NCBI RefSeq assembly: GCF_002210295.1
Contig: NZ_MWQH01000004.1
Span: forward strand, 186,001-250,000
Length of the DNA stretch: 64,000 nucleotides
Source of the DNA: Fibrobacter sp. UWB5
Lineage (GTDB): Bacteria > Fibrobacterota > Fibrobacteria > Fibrobacterales > Fibrobacteraceae
Direction of reading: 5' to 3'
This document shows, in pieces, positions 33,875 through 42,696 of this stretch (position 1 is its first letter; each line of letters starts with the position of its first letter). The position numbers and the translations under genes are program-made. The notes beneath the pieces are model-generated. The model did no database searches, was not told the origin of the DNA, and worked only from the letters and a program-made list of their open reading frames with translations.

Positions 33875-34723
33875 ATGAAAAAATCAATCTTGTCTCTGAG
33901 CGCCATTGCCCTCGCAAGCTCCCTGCTTGTCGCCTGCAATGAAGATGAAGAAATGGTTCCGAAGATGGAACAGCCTAAGCCCACCGCCCAGGCTCCTGCC
34001 GAACAACCCGCAGAACAGCCCGCCGAACAGGCCAAGGCCGACGAACCGGAACTCGTTCCGATCCAGTCCCTTTCCGGAAACGCCGACTCCAAGGACGCCG
34101 CGGTCGAAGAACCTGCAAAGAACGCCGCGCCGGCACTCGCTGGCGGTATCCAGCCGCTTTCCAAGGGCGAATACGTCGTCCAGGTGAGCATCCAGTCCTC
34201 CAAGAGGGCAGCCGACGGCATCGTGAAGAAACTCGCCGAAAATAACGTGAAGGCATACATTGCCGAAGTGGAAAACCCGGGCGAACTCGAAGGTACCTAC
34301 TACCGCATTCGCGTGGGCTATTTCGAATCTAGCGCAAACGCCCAGGAATACGGCAAGCAAGTCCTTACCCCGCTCAACTTCGCTTGGTGGGTAGACAAGA
34401 GCAAGAACGACGACGTGGGTAACCCCGGCGGCGACGAATACTATTCGAACAATTCTTACTCTAATTCCAATACTTATAATGAACCGGCCCAGGCACCCGA
34501 GCCCGAACCCGCTCCGGCACCGGCCCCCGCACCTGAACCGGAACCGGCTCCTGCACCTGAGCCTGCTCCTGCCCCGGCACCCGAACCGGCTCCCGCTCCT
34601 GCACCTGAGCCTGCTCCTGCCCCGGCACCCGAACCGGCTCCTGCTCCGGCACCTGAACCCGCCCCGGCACCGGCTCCCGCCCCTGCAGCTCCGGCCGCAG
34701 ACAACTTCGACGACTGGGAATAA
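33875..34723 (+). CDS. SPOR-domain lipoprotein with Pro-Ala-Glu repeat tail
   Basis: A 282-residue lipoprotein. The signal peptide has lipobox LVAC (Cys about residue 21), then an Ala/Pro/Glu-rich linker, and a SPOR domain (about 95-180, YVVQVSIQSSKRAADGIVKKL and YYRIRVGYFESSANAQEYGK). A tail of about 70 residues of PAPEPAP repeats follows and the protein ends NFDDWE. SPOR domains bind denuded septal peptidoglycan, so a division or wall role is likely. The start at 33875 uses GGAG upstream. The repeat tail contains a 48-bp tandem duplication. Confidence 0.88.
   Translation: MKKSILSLSAIALASSLLVACNEDEEMVPKMEQPKPTAQAPAEQPAEQPAEQAKADEPELVPIQSLSGNADSKDAAVEEPAKNAAPALAGGIQPLSKGEYVVQVSIQSSKRAADGIVKKLAENNVKAYIAEVENPGELEGTYYRIRVGYFESSANAQEYGKQVLTPLNFAWWVDKSKNDDVGNPGGDEYYSNNSYSNSNTYNEPAQAPEPEPAPAPAPAPEPEPAPAPEPAPAPAPEPAPAPAPEPAPAPAPEPAPAPAPEPAPAPAPAPAAPAADNFDDWE
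34553..34648 (+). repeat. 48-bp tandem repeat inside the SPOR lipoprotein gene
   Basis: Two copies, 34553-34600 and 34601-34648, identical at 46 of 48 positions. Each encodes 16 residues of the PAPEPAPAP pattern. Flanking DNA carries more diverged copies. Confidence 0.85.
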
Positions 34724-34746
34724 GTCTCGAGAATATGGATATCAAA

Positions 34747-34772
34747 AAAACTCCGCTTTGGCGGAGTTTTTT
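34747..34772 (+). terminator. Terminator after the SPOR lipoprotein gene
   Basis: AAAACTCCGC - TTTG - GCGGAGTTTT, then more T. The hairpin is symmetric enough to work from both sides, so it may also stop glk transcription. Confidence 0.85.
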
Positions 34773-34824
34773 TTCGTTTAGCTCAGGATGACGCGGAGCC
34801 AGCCCTGAGCTTGTCGAATGGGCA

Positions 34825-35892
34825 TCACTTCTGCAAGTTCAGGCTTGCGTTGGCAGCGCCATACAGGCTGATGCTGTAATCCTTGATCACGTACACCGGA
34901 ATCTTGTTCAGGAGCGGACGGATGTTCGGATTGTAGTTCTTTTCGAAATACTTCATGAACAGGTTGTCGCGTTCGAGCCAGCGAAGGTCCTTCTGCACGG
35001 TACCGCCGGCCAGGTAGAAACCACCGAGCGGCAAGAACAGCGTTGCGGCGTCGCTTGCAAAGCGGGCAAGCATCTTCACGAACAGGCGCATCATTTCGGC
35101 AGCGACCGGATCGGTATCGCTGGCGCGGCTGATGTACTTCGGGCGGTCATTCGGTTCAGTTTCTTCGATCTTCTTGAAGGCTTCGTTATCGGGAACGCCG
35201 CGAGTTTCCTTCCACCATTCGTACATGTTGCGAAGGCCCATGCCAGAAACGAGCGGTTCAACGCCGGGCACGGTACCAATCTTCTTTTCCATGTAGTCGT
35301 GGAATTCCTGGGAATCCTTGTCAAACGGAGCAAACGTGGAGTGGCCACCTTCGGAGCATGCCGGAATGTACTTCTGACCGTCGAAAGCGAGGAAACCGAC
35401 ACCCATGCCGGTACCCGGGCCAATCACGGCCTTGGTGGTCTTCTGCGGAGCAGGCGTGCTACCGTCGGTATGCACGAGTTTGTGAATCTGGGCCGGATCG
35501 TCGACATCGAGAGTCGGAATGCCGTAGCTGATGGCCATGAAGTCGTTAATGACGAGCGTCGGGATTCCAGTAGCAGAAGTCAAGGCATCGCCATCGACAC
35601 TCCACGGGAGGTTCGTCATGACGCACTTGTTGTTTGCCACGGGACCTGCGGCACTAATGCAAATGTGGGAGGGCTTCAAGTCGGCGCGATTTTCGACTGC
35701 GATTTTGAGCGTTTCGCGAATCGGGGCATCCAGGCCATCAATATCCTTGGACGGGCAATCGGTTTCAAGAATCAGCGTGAACTTACCGTCTTTGTAACCC
35801 ACCAGGCCAAGGTTCGTGTTGGTACCACCAATATCGCCCGCCAGAACGAGGCGGTCAAATTTTGCATCGGGATTAAGCCATTTGATTTGCAT
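34825..35892 (-). CDS. glk: Glucokinase
   Basis: A 355-residue protein of the bacterial glucokinase (hexokinase/actin-fold) family. Motifs are LAGDIGGTNTNLGLVGY (phosphate 1), VINDFMAISYGIP, VIGPGTGMGVGFLAF (phosphate 2) and EGGHSTFAPFD. It phosphorylates glucose, which fits a cellulose or starch degrader that imports glucose. GGAG lies upstream of the ATG. No operon partner is seen; the FKBP gene upstream is 42 bp away. Confidence 0.92.
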   Translation of the reverse strand: MQIKWLNPDAKFDRLVLAGDIGGTNTNLGLVGYKDGKFTLILETDCPSKDIDGLDAPIRETLKIAVENRADLKPSHICISAAGPVANNKCVMTNLPWSVDGDALTSATGIPTLVINDFMAISYGIPTLDVDDPAQIHKLVHTDGSTPAPQKTTKAVIGPGTGMGVGFLAFDGQKYIPACSEGGHSTFAPFDKDSQEFHDYMEKKIGTVPGVEPLVSGMGLRNMYEWWKETRGVPDNEAFKKIEETEPNDRPKYISRASDTDPVAAEMMRLFVKMLARFASDAATLFLPLGGFYLAGGTVQKDLRWLERDNLFMKYFEKNYNPNIRPLLNKIPVYVIKDYSISLYGAANASLNLQK

Positions 35893-35933
35893 AAAAAACT
35901 CCAGTTTTATTCGTACCGGTAAATAATAACTAA

Positions 35934-37361
35934 TTACTCTCCGAGATATTCAACCGCAAAGATCAGAGTTGAACCGCCAGGGATAGGTCCTGCACCGCGA
36001 GCACCGTAACCGAGTCCGGGCGGGACCACCAGAATTCTCTTTTCGCCGGGGAGCATGCCCTGCACGCCGAGTTCCCAGCCGCGAATCACGCGACCCGCAC
36101 CCAGCGTAAAGCCAAAGACCTGGCCGCGGTCACGGGAGCTGTCGAACTTGTAGCCGTTGGTGAGCCAGCCGGTGTAATGCACCTTGGCCACGTTACCCTT
36201 TTGGGCGGGTTCGCCTTCGCCCTGCTTGATGATTGCATAGCGGAGACCTTCGGGGCCGTTTTCAAACGTAAGCGTTGCGGTATCGGGGAAGAAATCCATG
36301 TTGGCGATAACGGAGTCGTCTACTTCGGAAGAGACGAGTTCCACGCGGAAGACCAATGTCGAATTCGAAGGAATCATGGAGTAGGCCGTTGCGCCGTAAC
36401 CCATGGCCGGAGACACGCGGAACCAGCGCACGCCGCCTTCGCGCATGCCTTCGAGACCGACTTCCCAGCCCTTGATCATTTTGCCGGCGCCCATCACGAC
36501 CGAGAGCGGCTTACCCATATCTTTAGAGGAACCGAACTTGCGGCCCGAAAGGAGCCAGCCCGTGTAATGCGTCTTGAGCACGGAGCCCACCATGGCGGGT
36601 TTGCCGGTGCCGACCTTTTCGTCGTAGACCTTGAGGCCCTTGGCCGCTTCGCGCCACTTGAGACCTTCCACATTCTTGGGGAATACATCCGGTTCCATCG
36701 GCTTGTCGGCGCTGACGAGTTCTACGATAAAGAATAAGTCGGAATATTCAGGAACGCCTTCGAGAGAATTTTCGCCGTAGCCCATCTGATAGGGCACGTA
36801 GAGTTTGCGGATTTCGCCCGGCTTCATGCCGACAAGACCCTTTTCCCAGCCTGCAATGACAAGGCCCATGCCAAGCGTGAATTCAAGCGGTTCGCCGCCG
36901 GAATAGGATTCCGAGAACATCCTGAATCGATTGTCGAACGGGAGCGGAGAAATTGAATCGACGAAGGTCGCAAGCGCTACCGGTTCTGCGACAGGGGCTG
37001 CGGCCACTGTATCGACTGCGGCTTTGGATTCCTTTTTGTCCTTGGACTTTTTCTTCTTGTTTTTGGCAGACTTGTCCAGGAGTGCAGTCGTGTCAACTTT
37101 CGTCACGCCGGCAACCTGGTCGGAATTGTAGTCGTTAGCAAGTCTCAAAGAATCTGCGATGCGGAGCGAATCGGCCAGGCGTGCCTTTTCGGCCAAGATT
37201 CTAGCGCTGTCCAAATACACATAGCTCTTGTAATGCACCCTGATGAGCTGACCCGCCTTAATGGGGTCTCCAGAGCCTTCCTTCACCGTTTCCACCTTGA
37301 AGGGGATGGCAAAACAGGCACTACACATCAGCAATACAAGAAAAATCTTCAATTTTAACAT
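35934..37361 (-). CDS. Exported triple-domain FKBP-type peptidyl-prolyl isomerase
   Basis: A 475-residue protein with a signal peptide (MLKLKIFLVLLMCSACFA). It has three FKBP domains: about 22-225, about 240-345 and about 365-475. The first is split by an insertion of about 90 residues containing a Lys-rich stretch (KNKKKKSKDKKESK). Domains 2 and 3 keep THYTGWLLSGRKFGSS/VHYTGWLTNGYKFDSS and the GWE.GL.GM motif. It is probably a periplasmic or envelope foldase. AGGAG precedes the ATG. Cys18 suggests a possible lipoprotein, but the lipobox (CSAC) is imperfect. Confidence 0.88.
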   Translation of the reverse strand: MLKLKIFLVLLMCSACFAIPFKVETVKEGSGDPIKAGQLIRVHYKSYVYLDSARILAEKARLADSLRIADSLRLANDYNSDQVAGVTKVDTTALLDKSAKNKKKKSKDKKESKAAVDTVAAAPVAEPVALATFVDSISPLPFDNRFRMFSESYSGGEPLEFTLGMGLVIAGWEKGLVGMKPGEIRKLYVPYQMGYGENSLEGVPEYSDLFFIVELVSADKPMEPDVFPKNVEGLKWREAAKGLKVYDEKVGTGKPAMVGSVLKTHYTGWLLSGRKFGSSKDMGKPLSVVMGAGKMIKGWEVGLEGMREGGVRWFRVSPAMGYGATAYSMIPSNSTLVFRVELVSSEVDDSVIANMDFFPDTATLTFENGPEGLRYAIIKQGEGEPAQKGNVAKVHYTGWLTNGYKFDSSRDRGQVFGFTLGAGRVIRGWELGVQGMLPGEKRILVVPPGLGYGARGAGPIPGGSTLIFAVEYLGE

Positions 37362-37433
37362 AAAATCTCCTGTCCCACAATTTAGAAAATGCTAGTTTTT
37401 GAGAGTAACGAATAATTCCAAATGGAATAAAAT

Positions 37434-37997
37434 ATGCTATCAGTCATTATTGTCATAGCGATAATTGTGTTGTCCGTGATACTCGCCGCCATCGGCGCGT
37501 ACGTGATTATTCACAGTTCCGACGAAAAGGACGAGCCCAAGCGCGTAATCGACGTTTCGGGCCAGTACGCCGTAGTAGTCCGCCCCGCACGCGAATCTCT
37601 CAACGCCGTAAAGCCTTCCGAAGCCTCCCTTAGGTCCTGGCTCGACACTCAAGACCTGACCGCCGAAAAGAAGGAAGAACTGATCGCCCGGTGGAACGCC
37701 ACCATGGAAGAAACGATCCGCACCATTGACGAAGGCGACAAGAACGGCACCGCCACCTACCGAATCGAGCTCGGCCCCAAGGGCAAGCAATACGTGAAGT
37801 TCGTGAGCGACGAAAATTTTATTACCCGCGAGCAGATCCGCAATCACGCGGAAATTCTCCCGCCCTATTGTTTAGGCTGCGATTGCAAGCTGTTGCCCAA
37901 GCAACCCTGGGAAAACCCCAGCAAGTCCGGTTGGAAGGCAGTTGTGCCCTCGCACGGTAGCCACTACGACGTCCCCGATTGGAGGCAACTTGCGTAA
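37434..37997 (+). CDS. Membrane-anchored protein of unknown function
   Basis: A 187-residue protein. One N-terminal membrane helix (about 2-26, VIIVIAIIVLSVILAAIGAYV) is followed by a soluble domain with a short helical stretch (SWLDTQDLTAEKKEELIARWNATMEETI) and a conserved-looking C-terminal Cys pair (CLGCDC). No family is recognised. The stop overlaps the start of the next gene by 8 bp, so the two are coupled. Only a weak GGAA precedes the ATG. Confidence 0.75.
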   Translation: MLSVIIVIAIIVLSVILAAIGAYVIIHSSDEKDEPKRVIDVSGQYAVVVRPARESLNAVKPSEASLRSWLDTQDLTAEKKEELIARWNATMEETIRTIDEGDKNGTATYRIELGPKGKQYVKFVSDENFITREQIRNHAEILPPYCLGCDCKLLPKQPWENPSKSGWKAVVPSHGSHYDVPDWRQLA

Positions 37998-40167
37998 ATC
38001 TCTACTTACAGCTCTCGTTTTTGCGCCCGCATTGTCTTTTGCGGCTGGCTCTGCCATTATCACGCTCGAAATGCCCGTTGGCGCCCGCCAGCTGGGTATG
38101 GGCGAAGCCGGTGCCGCCCTCGCCGACGACCCGACTGCCATGTACTACAACCCGGCAGGTCTCGCCTTTGGCCCCCTGGCTGACGAATGGCGCATGAGCT
38201 TCCCCGCCGATTCCAAGAACGCCCCCTACTTCACGAGCATGGCTTCGCGTTCCAAGGACGGCTTCTTTAGCAAGAGCGAACTTTGGGCAGGTACCGCCAA
38301 CGGCATCCAGAAATTCGACGGCGAACAGTGGGTCGACTACCACTCCATTACGCTGCAGGGTAATGCCAAGGTCCGCGATGCCGTCAAGGTTTACGTAGGC
38401 ACCGAACATGGCCTCGACGAATACGTCCGCCAGGTGAAGAAATTCAACGACATCAAGAACGCCGACGACGAAAAGCACGTGGTCGAAGTCAAGATGCCCT
38501 GGAACTTGATCGTGAAGGATACCATTACGGCAGTCCTTTACGAAAGCCGCACCGAAAAGCTCTGGGTGGGTACTCCCAAGTCGCTGTACCGTTTTGACGG
38601 CAAGGCCTGGAAGAACTACGACCAGGAACTCGGCAACCACCGCATTACCGCCCTCGAAAGCCAGGGCGCCTCGATCTGGATCGGTACCGAAGATGGCTTG
38701 TTCGTTTACCGCAACGGTCAATTCGAACAGAAAGGTAAAGTGCTCCCGAGCCAGAAGGTCCGCGCACTTGTGTGGTCCGAAAACCGCAAGGAACTTTATG
38801 TGGCGGTCGAAGGCGCAGGCATTGCAAGACTTATCCCGAAAAAGAGCGTGAATGACAAGGACCGTTGGAGCCTGTTCAACCAGGAAGACGGCATTATGGA
38901 CTTGAACCCGACCGCACTCGCCGTCGACAGTTCGGGCCATGTATGGGCCGCCCACAACGGAGGCCTTTCGCACTTTACGCTGCGCAAGTGGGAACAGGTG
39001 CAGTTCGCCGACAACAAGGTGAACGACATTTCTGTGGACCAGCGTGGCGGCATCTGGATTGCAACCGACAAGGGCGTATGGCGCCACCTGCCGGACTACG
39101 CCACCGCAAGCGGCCGCAAGGCAGAACTTGAACGTACCGCCGCCGAAGAAGAAGGTTCCACCAAGAGCGAAGACGAATGGGTGCATTACCACAGCGGTAA
39201 CGGCCTCAGCACCAACAAGGTTTGGGCCGTACTCCCGCAAGGAAACGACGTCTGGTTCAGCACCGCGAACGGCATGGAGCAGTTCAAGGATGCCGACTAC
39301 CAGATTACCGCCTTCTACGAAAAGCTCTTGCCGATTCTGAACATTCCGGACCTGTACCACCTTTTTGCAGGCATGACGGTTCCGCTGAATGACTGGGGAA
39401 CGCTGGGATTCTTCGTGAACTTCGTGAGCTTCGGTTCGACCGTCGCCTCGGGCGATGTGGACGCCGACGATTTGGTTGCCTATAACAGTTCTGAAATCGT
39501 GGGCGGCTTCAGCTACGGCACCCGCTTCCCGAACGACTGGGGCCTGGGCCTCTCGATCAAGTTCTTTTATTCTGACCTGAGTTCCGGCGCGGCCGCAGGC
39601 GAAGAAGAAGCAACTACCTTCGGTTACGCTTTCGATATCGGCGTGCTCAAGAAGAACTTGTTTATAGACAAATTAAATTTCGCCTTGGTTCTCACCAACA
39701 TCGGTCCGAGCGTCTACTACGTGGACAAGACGATCGAAGACCCGATTCCGCTGACATGGCGCTTGGGACTTTCTTATGAAATTTTGAGCCTCGCTGATTA
39801 CAAGTGGACCGTAGTTGCCGACTACAACCGCGAAGTGGTTTATGATGACGAAAAGGGTAATCCGGAACCGTTCTACATTGCAAGCTGGAAGTCCTTGATC
39901 CACCCCGAAAGAGACGGCAACAAGGTCAAGGAATCCATTATGCAGGGCGTGTTCAACCTGGGTACTGAATTCGTATACGCCAATACGATTGCACTGCGCG
40001 CCGGTTACCTTTACGACCAGACCGGTAAGCGTAACGAAGTCGATCTCGGCTTTGGCTTTATGCTCTCTGACGTGTTGCAGTTTGACTTTGCCACCATCAA
40101 GGACGTAGGCGACAACGACGGCGTTCGCGACGGCCAGATGCGCTTTGGCATGCTGTTCAAGTTCTAG
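37990..40167 (+). CDS. Outer-membrane barrel with inserted beta-propeller
   Basis: A 725-residue exported protein from a TTG start with GGAGG 5 nt upstream. The signal peptide is short (RKSLLTALVFAPALSFAAG). PorV/FadL-like barrel motif GARQLGMGEAGAALADDPTA and YYNPAGLAFGPL comes first. About eight propeller-like repeats follow at about 95-455 (LWAGTANGIQKF, VYVGTEHGLDEY, LWVGTPKSLYRF, IWIGTEDGLFVY, LYVAVEGAGIARL, VWAAHNGGLSHF, IWIATDKGVWRH, VWFSTANGMEQF). The barrel then resumes (about 470-725) and ends RFGMLFKF. The propeller is of the two-component regulator type, here placed in an outer-membrane protein. Confidence 0.85.
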   Translation: MRKSLLTALVFAPALSFAAGSAIITLEMPVGARQLGMGEAGAALADDPTAMYYNPAGLAFGPLADEWRMSFPADSKNAPYFTSMASRSKDGFFSKSELWAGTANGIQKFDGEQWVDYHSITLQGNAKVRDAVKVYVGTEHGLDEYVRQVKKFNDIKNADDEKHVVEVKMPWNLIVKDTITAVLYESRTEKLWVGTPKSLYRFDGKAWKNYDQELGNHRITALESQGASIWIGTEDGLFVYRNGQFEQKGKVLPSQKVRALVWSENRKELYVAVEGAGIARLIPKKSVNDKDRWSLFNQEDGIMDLNPTALAVDSSGHVWAAHNGGLSHFTLRKWEQVQFADNKVNDISVDQRGGIWIATDKGVWRHLPDYATASGRKAELERTAAEEEGSTKSEDEWVHYHSGNGLSTNKVWAVLPQGNDVWFSTANGMEQFKDADYQITAFYEKLLPILNIPDLYHLFAGMTVPLNDWGTLGFFVNFVSFGSTVASGDVDADDLVAYNSSEIVGGFSYGTRFPNDWGLGLSIKFFYSDLSSGAAAGEEEATTFGYAFDIGVLKKNLFIDKLNFALVLTNIGPSVYYVDKTIEDPIPLTWRLGLSYEILSLADYKWTVVADYNREVVYDDEKGNPEPFYIASWKSLIHPERDGNKVKESIMQGVFNLGTEFVYANTIALRAGYLYDQTGKRNEVDLGFGFMLSDVLQFDFATIKDVGDNDGVRDGQMRFGMLFKF

Positions 40168-40212
40168 GAGAGGTTCGCACACAAGGCGTGAAAACGCAAT
40201 CCGACAAATATT

Positions 40213-40242
40213 AAAGTCAGGCGAAAAAGCCTGACTTTTTTC
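40213..40242 (+). terminator. Terminator between the propeller-barrel gene and rsmG
   Basis: AAAGTCAGGC - GAAAAA - GCCTGACTTT followed by T. It is between convergent genes and can serve both. Confidence 0.85.
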
Positions 40243-40262
40243 TTTTGCATTTTTGTAAAAAA

Positions 40263-41036
40263 CTACTCTACGCGTTCGAGGATAATCAGGGCACGTTCTT
40301 GCGTGCTGTTCGGGATCGTGTAGAAATGCTTGCCCACGAACTTGTAGCCGAAATCTTCGGGATGGAAAGTCTTGAGTTCGTCGGCAACGGCGGGGCCTTT
40401 CATGAAAAACACGCGGCCGCCCACCTTCAGCGAATTGGCGATGCGCGGGAGCGTCTTTTCCATCAGTTCAAAGGCGCGGCTGATGACGCCGTCAACCGGA
40501 ATGGTCATGCTGCGACTAGTGACCTTGTGGCCGAACACATCGATACCCTTGAGGCCCATTTTTTCGATGACCATATTCAAGAAGTTGATTCGGTTGGGGC
40601 GCGGTTCGCACAGCGTGAGTCGAATGGAAGGGTTCACGATTTTGAGCGGGAGTCCGGGGAAACCGGCGCCGCTACCGACATCGATCATGCGAGCGGGCCA
40701 CTTGGGCACGTACGCATTGATGAGCGTGCAGTCGGCATAATGGCGTTCTACCATCGTTTCAAACGCATTGAGGCGCGTCAGATCCTGGTCGTCGTTATTG
40801 GCGCGCAACAGCTGGTGGAATTCCCAAATCTGCTTGAGGGTTTCGGGCTGGAGTTCTACGCCGTAGTAATGCAGCAACTTGTCGAGGCCCGCGAGCGATG
40901 GCGTGACACGCTTGCCGTTAAAGAGCGGGAAGTCGGTACGGGGAGCCTTGAGGTGCGGCACGAAGTCGCGGCCGGCAGCGGACGCATTGCGGGAAGGAGC
41001 CTTCGAGAAGGGCTTTTTAGACCAGTTGTTTGCCAT
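40263..41036 (-). CDS. rsmG: 16S rRNA (guanine-N7) methyltransferase RsmG
   Basis: A 257-residue methyltransferase of the GidB/RsmG family. The SAM-binding motif is IDVGSGAGFPGLPLKI, with LTLCEPRPNRINFL and a downstream GVISRAFELMEK block. It methylates G527 of 16S rRNA. The start MANNWSKKP at 41036 has no Shine-Dalgarno; a TATTTT hexamer lies 7 nt upstream. The first 40 residues are basic and low complexity. Confidence 0.9.
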   Translation of the reverse strand: MANNWSKKPFSKAPSRNASAAGRDFVPHLKAPRTDFPLFNGKRVTPSLAGLDKLLHYYGVELQPETLKQIWEFHQLLRANNDDQDLTRLNAFETMVERHYADCTLINAYVPKWPARMIDVGSGAGFPGLPLKIVNPSIRLTLCEPRPNRINFLNMVIEKMGLKGIDVFGHKVTSRSMTIPVDGVISRAFELMEKTLPRIANSLKVGGRVFFMKGPAVADELKTFHPEDFGYKFVGKHFYTIPNSTQERALIILERVE

Positions 41037-41118
41037 AAAAACAAAAATAGAATTTTTTAGGGGCAATTTTTCACAGTTTCGGCGAATCTGGCGTATAGAT
41101 ATAGAGGACCCCAAAAAA

Positions 41119-42588
41119 ATGAGAATTCTATACCGCCCATACCAAACGGTTTTCTTAATCCTGTTCGCCTTAAATTTGACGCCCGCCTATGCGGGCTCTG
41201 CGCATGGACTTACCGAGGCGCAAGTTTTTGAATGGTGGGACGACGGGATCATTGACGGCGACGAAGCCCGCGAAATCTTGGACCTGCTTGAAGAAGGCAA
41301 CGAGCAAGAAGCCTGCATGCTCGCCGAGGTGTATGCGCTTGAAAGTTGCGCGAGCGAAGAAGTTCCCAAGCCGAAGAAAGCGAAGCGCAAGGAAGCGAAA
41401 TCACGACAGAAAAAAACGAAAAAGGAATCGCGGCCGAGCCTTGTTCCGCATGGGTATATTGAATGGCGAGGCCGCGCCGATTCGCTTGGGCGCTTGGAAA
41501 GCGGGCGTACGGAATTGCGCTTGAATTTTTACCGCTATTCTTTACGGCTTGGGACGCAGTCGCTCTTGACTTACCGGAATGAAGGCAGCGAAGCGCACTT
41601 CGGCCAGATTTCGACCAAGGAATTGCATAGCGTGATTCCGCTTGACACCTTGTGGGGTACCGCCTTATTCTATCCACTTTACAGCCCGATAGGAATCTTC
41701 CGATTTGGAGGACTCCTGGATACCGCGAAAACGATCCGCCCGAGTTTCGCCTTCACGCCTTTCCGCGGACCAAAAAAAGAAAAAGACTTTGAAATGGAAC
41801 TTGCCTACTGGAATCACAGGCACCCGGCCGACAGCGTGGAGAGGCATTCTGTTTCGGCGCAGGCCAAAGGCAGTTGGGGAAATTTTGCGGTTTGGTGGAT
41901 CCCGGAAAATGCAGGCGATTTGCCCTTGATGAAATTGCAATTGCAGCACCGCGAAAAGATGGAGTATGCGACAATTGCATGGAAGACGGACGCTTACGTA
42001 CATGGGGATTCGTTGCCGGAGGAATCGCGCTTGAGTGCGACGATTGCAAAGAGTAAACTTTGGGGAAGCCAGACCGTTGGCGTTACGGCGCACGATGCGT
42101 GGAAAAGCAAATGGACGCTCAATGCGCGGACGATGATTCCGCTTGAAGGCGATACAAGTAAGACTCGGCTCAAGGCGAGCGCAGAATCGGGCCCAGGCGT
42201 TTTAAGGACAGCCACAAGCGTCACTTGCCTTTCGGCAGAAGAGCATTGCAGGCAAAATGACTTGGCGCTAAAAATCAGGTCTTCGTGGAATGTCGACCGC
42301 GAGCAGCTGGTATTTTCGGGAAAGGTTCGCGCAAGGCACACGCGAGACGAAGGATTTGGCACGCCCCTTTACGAAGCCGGAATCGCTTACGCACAGGATG
42401 CTGCCAACAGCGCAGGCATTGCTGTCACGATTCCAAAGGGGGCGCCTAAACGTGAAATCCAATTACGCAGCAGCGCCGAAGTCGGGAATGACTTTTTGCA
42501 GTTATCGTTGGCGGTTACATTCAGGCGAACCGCTGATGAGGAGTTGCACCCGCTGCATGCGGCGATGAGAGCGAAGGTTATGTTTTAG
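41119..42588 (+). CDS. Exported hypothetical protein, helix-hairpin-like N-terminus and beta-rich body
   Basis: A 489-residue protein with a signal peptide (MRILYRPYQTVFLILFALNLTPAYAG). Residues 28-70 resemble a short helical segment, LTEAQVFEWWDDGIIDGDEAREIL, of the kind seen in competence/helix-hairpin proteins. A Lys-rich linker follows (KKAKRKEAKSRQKKTKKE). The remainder is beta-strand-rich with a terminal VMF, suggesting an outer-membrane barrel. GAGG lies 11 nt before the ATG at 41119. No family is recognised. It is divergent from rsmG and probably monocistronic. Confidence 0.7.
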   Translation: MRILYRPYQTVFLILFALNLTPAYAGSAHGLTEAQVFEWWDDGIIDGDEAREILDLLEEGNEQEACMLAEVYALESCASEEVPKPKKAKRKEAKSRQKKTKKESRPSLVPHGYIEWRGRADSLGRLESGRTELRLNFYRYSLRLGTQSLLTYRNEGSEAHFGQISTKELHSVIPLDTLWGTALFYPLYSPIGIFRFGGLLDTAKTIRPSFAFTPFRGPKKEKDFEMELAYWNHRHPADSVERHSVSAQAKGSWGNFAVWWIPENAGDLPLMKLQLQHREKMEYATIAWKTDAYVHGDSLPEESRLSATIAKSKLWGSQTVGVTAHDAWKSKWTLNARTMIPLEGDTSKTRLKASAESGPGVLRTATSVTCLSAEEHCRQNDLALKIRSSWNVDREQLVFSGKVRARHTRDEGFGTPLYEAGIAYAQDAANSAGIAVTIPKGAPKREIQLRSSAEVGNDFLQLSLAVTFRRTADEELHPLHAAMRAKVMF

Positions 42589-42603
42589 AGGAAAATACAT
42601 AAC

Positions 42604-42670
42604 AATGTGTAATGTGAAATGACAAATGAGAAATGAATAATCACTCATCCCACATTTCACATCTCACATT
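42604..42670 (+). repeat. Inverted pair of the interspersed 18-mer
   Basis: AATGTGTAATGTGAAATG (42604-42621) and CATTTCACATCTCACATT (42653-42670) pair with two mismatches. The first arm is the exact reverse complement of the copy at 5682-5699. The intervening DNA is made of related TGANNAATGA words. It sits between convergent genes. Confidence 0.75.
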
Positions 42671-42696
42671 CCAGATCACTCATCACTAACCACTTT

